From positions 3,004,401 through 3,068,400 of the forward strand of contig NZ_CP084028.1 of NCBI RefSeq assembly GCF_020181595.1: a stretch of DNA of 64,000 nucleotides, written 5' to 3'. The notes beneath the pieces were generated by a model, which worked only from the letters and a program-made list of their open reading frames with translations, did no database searches and was not told the DNA's origin. Below, piece after piece: positions 63,058 to 64,000 of the stretch. Source of the stretch: [Mycobacterium] vasticus. Its GTDB lineage: Bacteria > Actinomycetota > Actinomycetes > Mycobacteriales > Mycobacteriaceae. Each line of letters begins with the position of its first letter. The first letter of the stretch is position 1. The position numbers and the translations under genes were made by a program.

Positions 63058-64000
63058 TTGGACCGCCGAATCAACACCGGCGACTACGACGAATCCGACG
63101 TCAAGGTCCGTTCCGGGCGTGGCTCGCGGCCGCGCACCAAGATCCGTCCCGAGCATGCCGACGCGCGATCGGCGATGGTGGTCAGTGTCGACCGGGGCCG
63201 CTGGGGATGCGTACTCGATGACTCCCCCGATCAGGTCACCGCGATGCGCGCCCGTGAGCTGGGCCGCACCCCGATCGTGGTGGGCGATCGTGTCGACGTG
63301 GTCGGCGACCTGTCCGGCCGCCCCGACACCCTGGCTCGCATCGTCCGTCGCGGGCCGCGGCGAACGGTGTTGCGGCGCACCGCCGATGACACCGACCCCA
63401 CCGAGCGGGTGGTGGTCGCCAACGCCGATCAGCTGCTGATCGTGGTGGCACTGGCCGACCCGCCGCCGCGCACCGGTCTGGTCGAGCGCACGCTGATCGC
63501 CGCGTACGCGGGAGGCCTCAAGCCGATTCTGTGCCTGACCAAGACGGACCTGGCCGACCCGGGACCGTTCGCCGGTCAGTTCGCCGACCTGGAGCTCACC
63601 GTGGTCACCGCGGGCCGGGAAGACCCGCTAGACGCCGTCGCCCCGCTGCTGGAATCTCAGGTCACGGTGCTACTGGGGCACTCCGGCGTCGGAAAATCCA
63701 CTTTGGTGAATCGCCTTGTCCCCGAAGCTGATAGGGCGGTCGGGCGGGTAACCGACATCGGACGGGGCCGGCACACCTCCACCCAGTCGGTGGCGCTGCG
63801 GCTGGCCGGGTCCGGCTGGGTGATCGACACCCCGGGCATCCGCTCGTTCGGCCTGGCCCACATCGCACCCGACGACGTGCTGCTGGCGTTCTCCGATCTC
63901 GCCGAGTCCATCGGCGAATGCCCGCGCGGCTGCGGACATCTGGGACCGCCCGCCGATCCGGAGTGCGCCCTGGACACCTTGACCGGCCCGGCGCAGGGCC
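63058..64000 (+). CDS. rsgA: Ribosome small-subunit GTPase RsgA (3' truncated by window)
   Basis: At least 314 residues are visible. An N-terminal OB-like domain (to about 100) is followed by the circularly permuted GTPase: TKTDL (G4) comes before LGHSGVGKSTLVNRL (G1), then RHTSTQSV (G2) and DTPGIRS (G3), and the C-terminal Cys-rich zinc region begins ECPRGCGH. RsgA checks the mature 30S subunit. It starts with TTG at 63058, preceded by GGAGGAG, 40 bases after aroA, and the gene leaves the window on the right. Confidence 0.93.
   Translation, partial: MDRRINTGDYDESDVKVRSGRGSRPRTKIRPEHADARSAMVVSVDRGRWGCVLDDSPDQVTAMRARELGRTPIVVGDRVDVVGDLSGRPDTLARIVRRGPRRTVLRRTADDTDPTERVVVANADQLLIVVALADPPPRTGLVERTLIAAYAGGLKPILCLTKTDLADPGPFAGQFADLELTVVTAGREDPLDAVAPLLESQVTVLLGHSGVGKSTLVNRLVPEADRAVGRVTDIGRGRHTSTQSVALRLAGSGWVIDTPGIRSFGLAHIAPDDVLLAFSDLAESIGECPRGCGHLGPPADPECALDTLTGPAQG

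Noticed and set aside
1..64000. CRISPR array, prophage, tRNA or rRNA genes, intact insertion sequences
   Set aside because: No regularly spaced repeats, integrase, transposase, tRNA cloverleaf or rRNA segments were recognised on reading both strands; small RNA genes without conserved motifs could still be missed.

Overview
The window is high-GC actinobacterial DNA from a mycobacterium. PE, PPE and EsxM/EsxN-type proteins, WhiB1, SigH/RshA, PdtaS and bL37 are all present, and the backbone gene order follows the M. tuberculosis segment Rv3211 (rhlE) to Rv3228 (rsgA). ESX-5-type substrates point to a slow-growing or M. terrae-like lineage; that placement is inference. No rRNA, tRNA, CRISPR array, prophage or intact insertion sequence was seen.

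Backbone part 1 (1-12.0 kb): rhlE (5' end missing), an Rv3212-like membrane protein, a ParA-like ATPase, gpm2, entC, a small membrane protein, a diacylglycerol-kinase-like enzyme, whiB1, pdtaS, the biotinyl protein TB7.3, a secreted Pro/Ala-rich protein, a lipoprotein, the 24-residue ribosomal protein bL37, rshA-sigH and a YbaK-type deacylase.

Accessory catabolic island (12.0-34.9 kb): this sits between sigH/ybaK and the Rv3224 ortholog at 40.7 kb, genes that are neighbours in M. tuberculosis. It holds catRBAC divergent from benA-benB-benC/D, a large LuxR-type (LAL) regulator, a badI-badH-aliA-gcdH-acyl-CoA dehydrogenase-tetR operon that looks like cyclohexanecarboxylate degradation through ring cleavage, and the pcaFDIJ operon with an extra lipocalin-like/SDR pair. 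Together they would take benzoate to catechol, muconate, 3-oxoadipate and then acetyl-CoA plus succinyl-CoA, and alicyclic acids to pimeloyl-CoA and glutaryl-CoA. The most unusual gene is one 913-residue frame joining BenC reductase, a GntR-type FCD ligand domain and BenD dehydrogenase.

Type VII substrate region (35.0-39.3 kb): an intact PE-EsxM-EsxN-(52-aa ORF)-PPE operon lies beside a decayed copy. The PPE of the decayed copy has a 233-bp internal deletion between short direct repeats, yet shares almost identical sequence with the intact PPE. A low-GC stretch with little recognisable coding follows (39.3-40.6 kb).

Backbone part 2 with more insertions (40.7-64.0 kb): the Rv3224-like SDR, a methyltransferase, a polyhydroxyalkanoate operon (fadD-phaC-phaZ) with a divergent PucR-type regulator, a two-component system, two tandem PPE genes that end in SHOCT-like tails, the SRAP protein (Rv3226c ortholog), a methyltransferase, an LLM flavin oxidoreductase, a PE-PPE-PPE operon, a secreted PE-PPE-domain hydrolase, a Ser/Thr kinase, aroA and rsgA (3' end missing).
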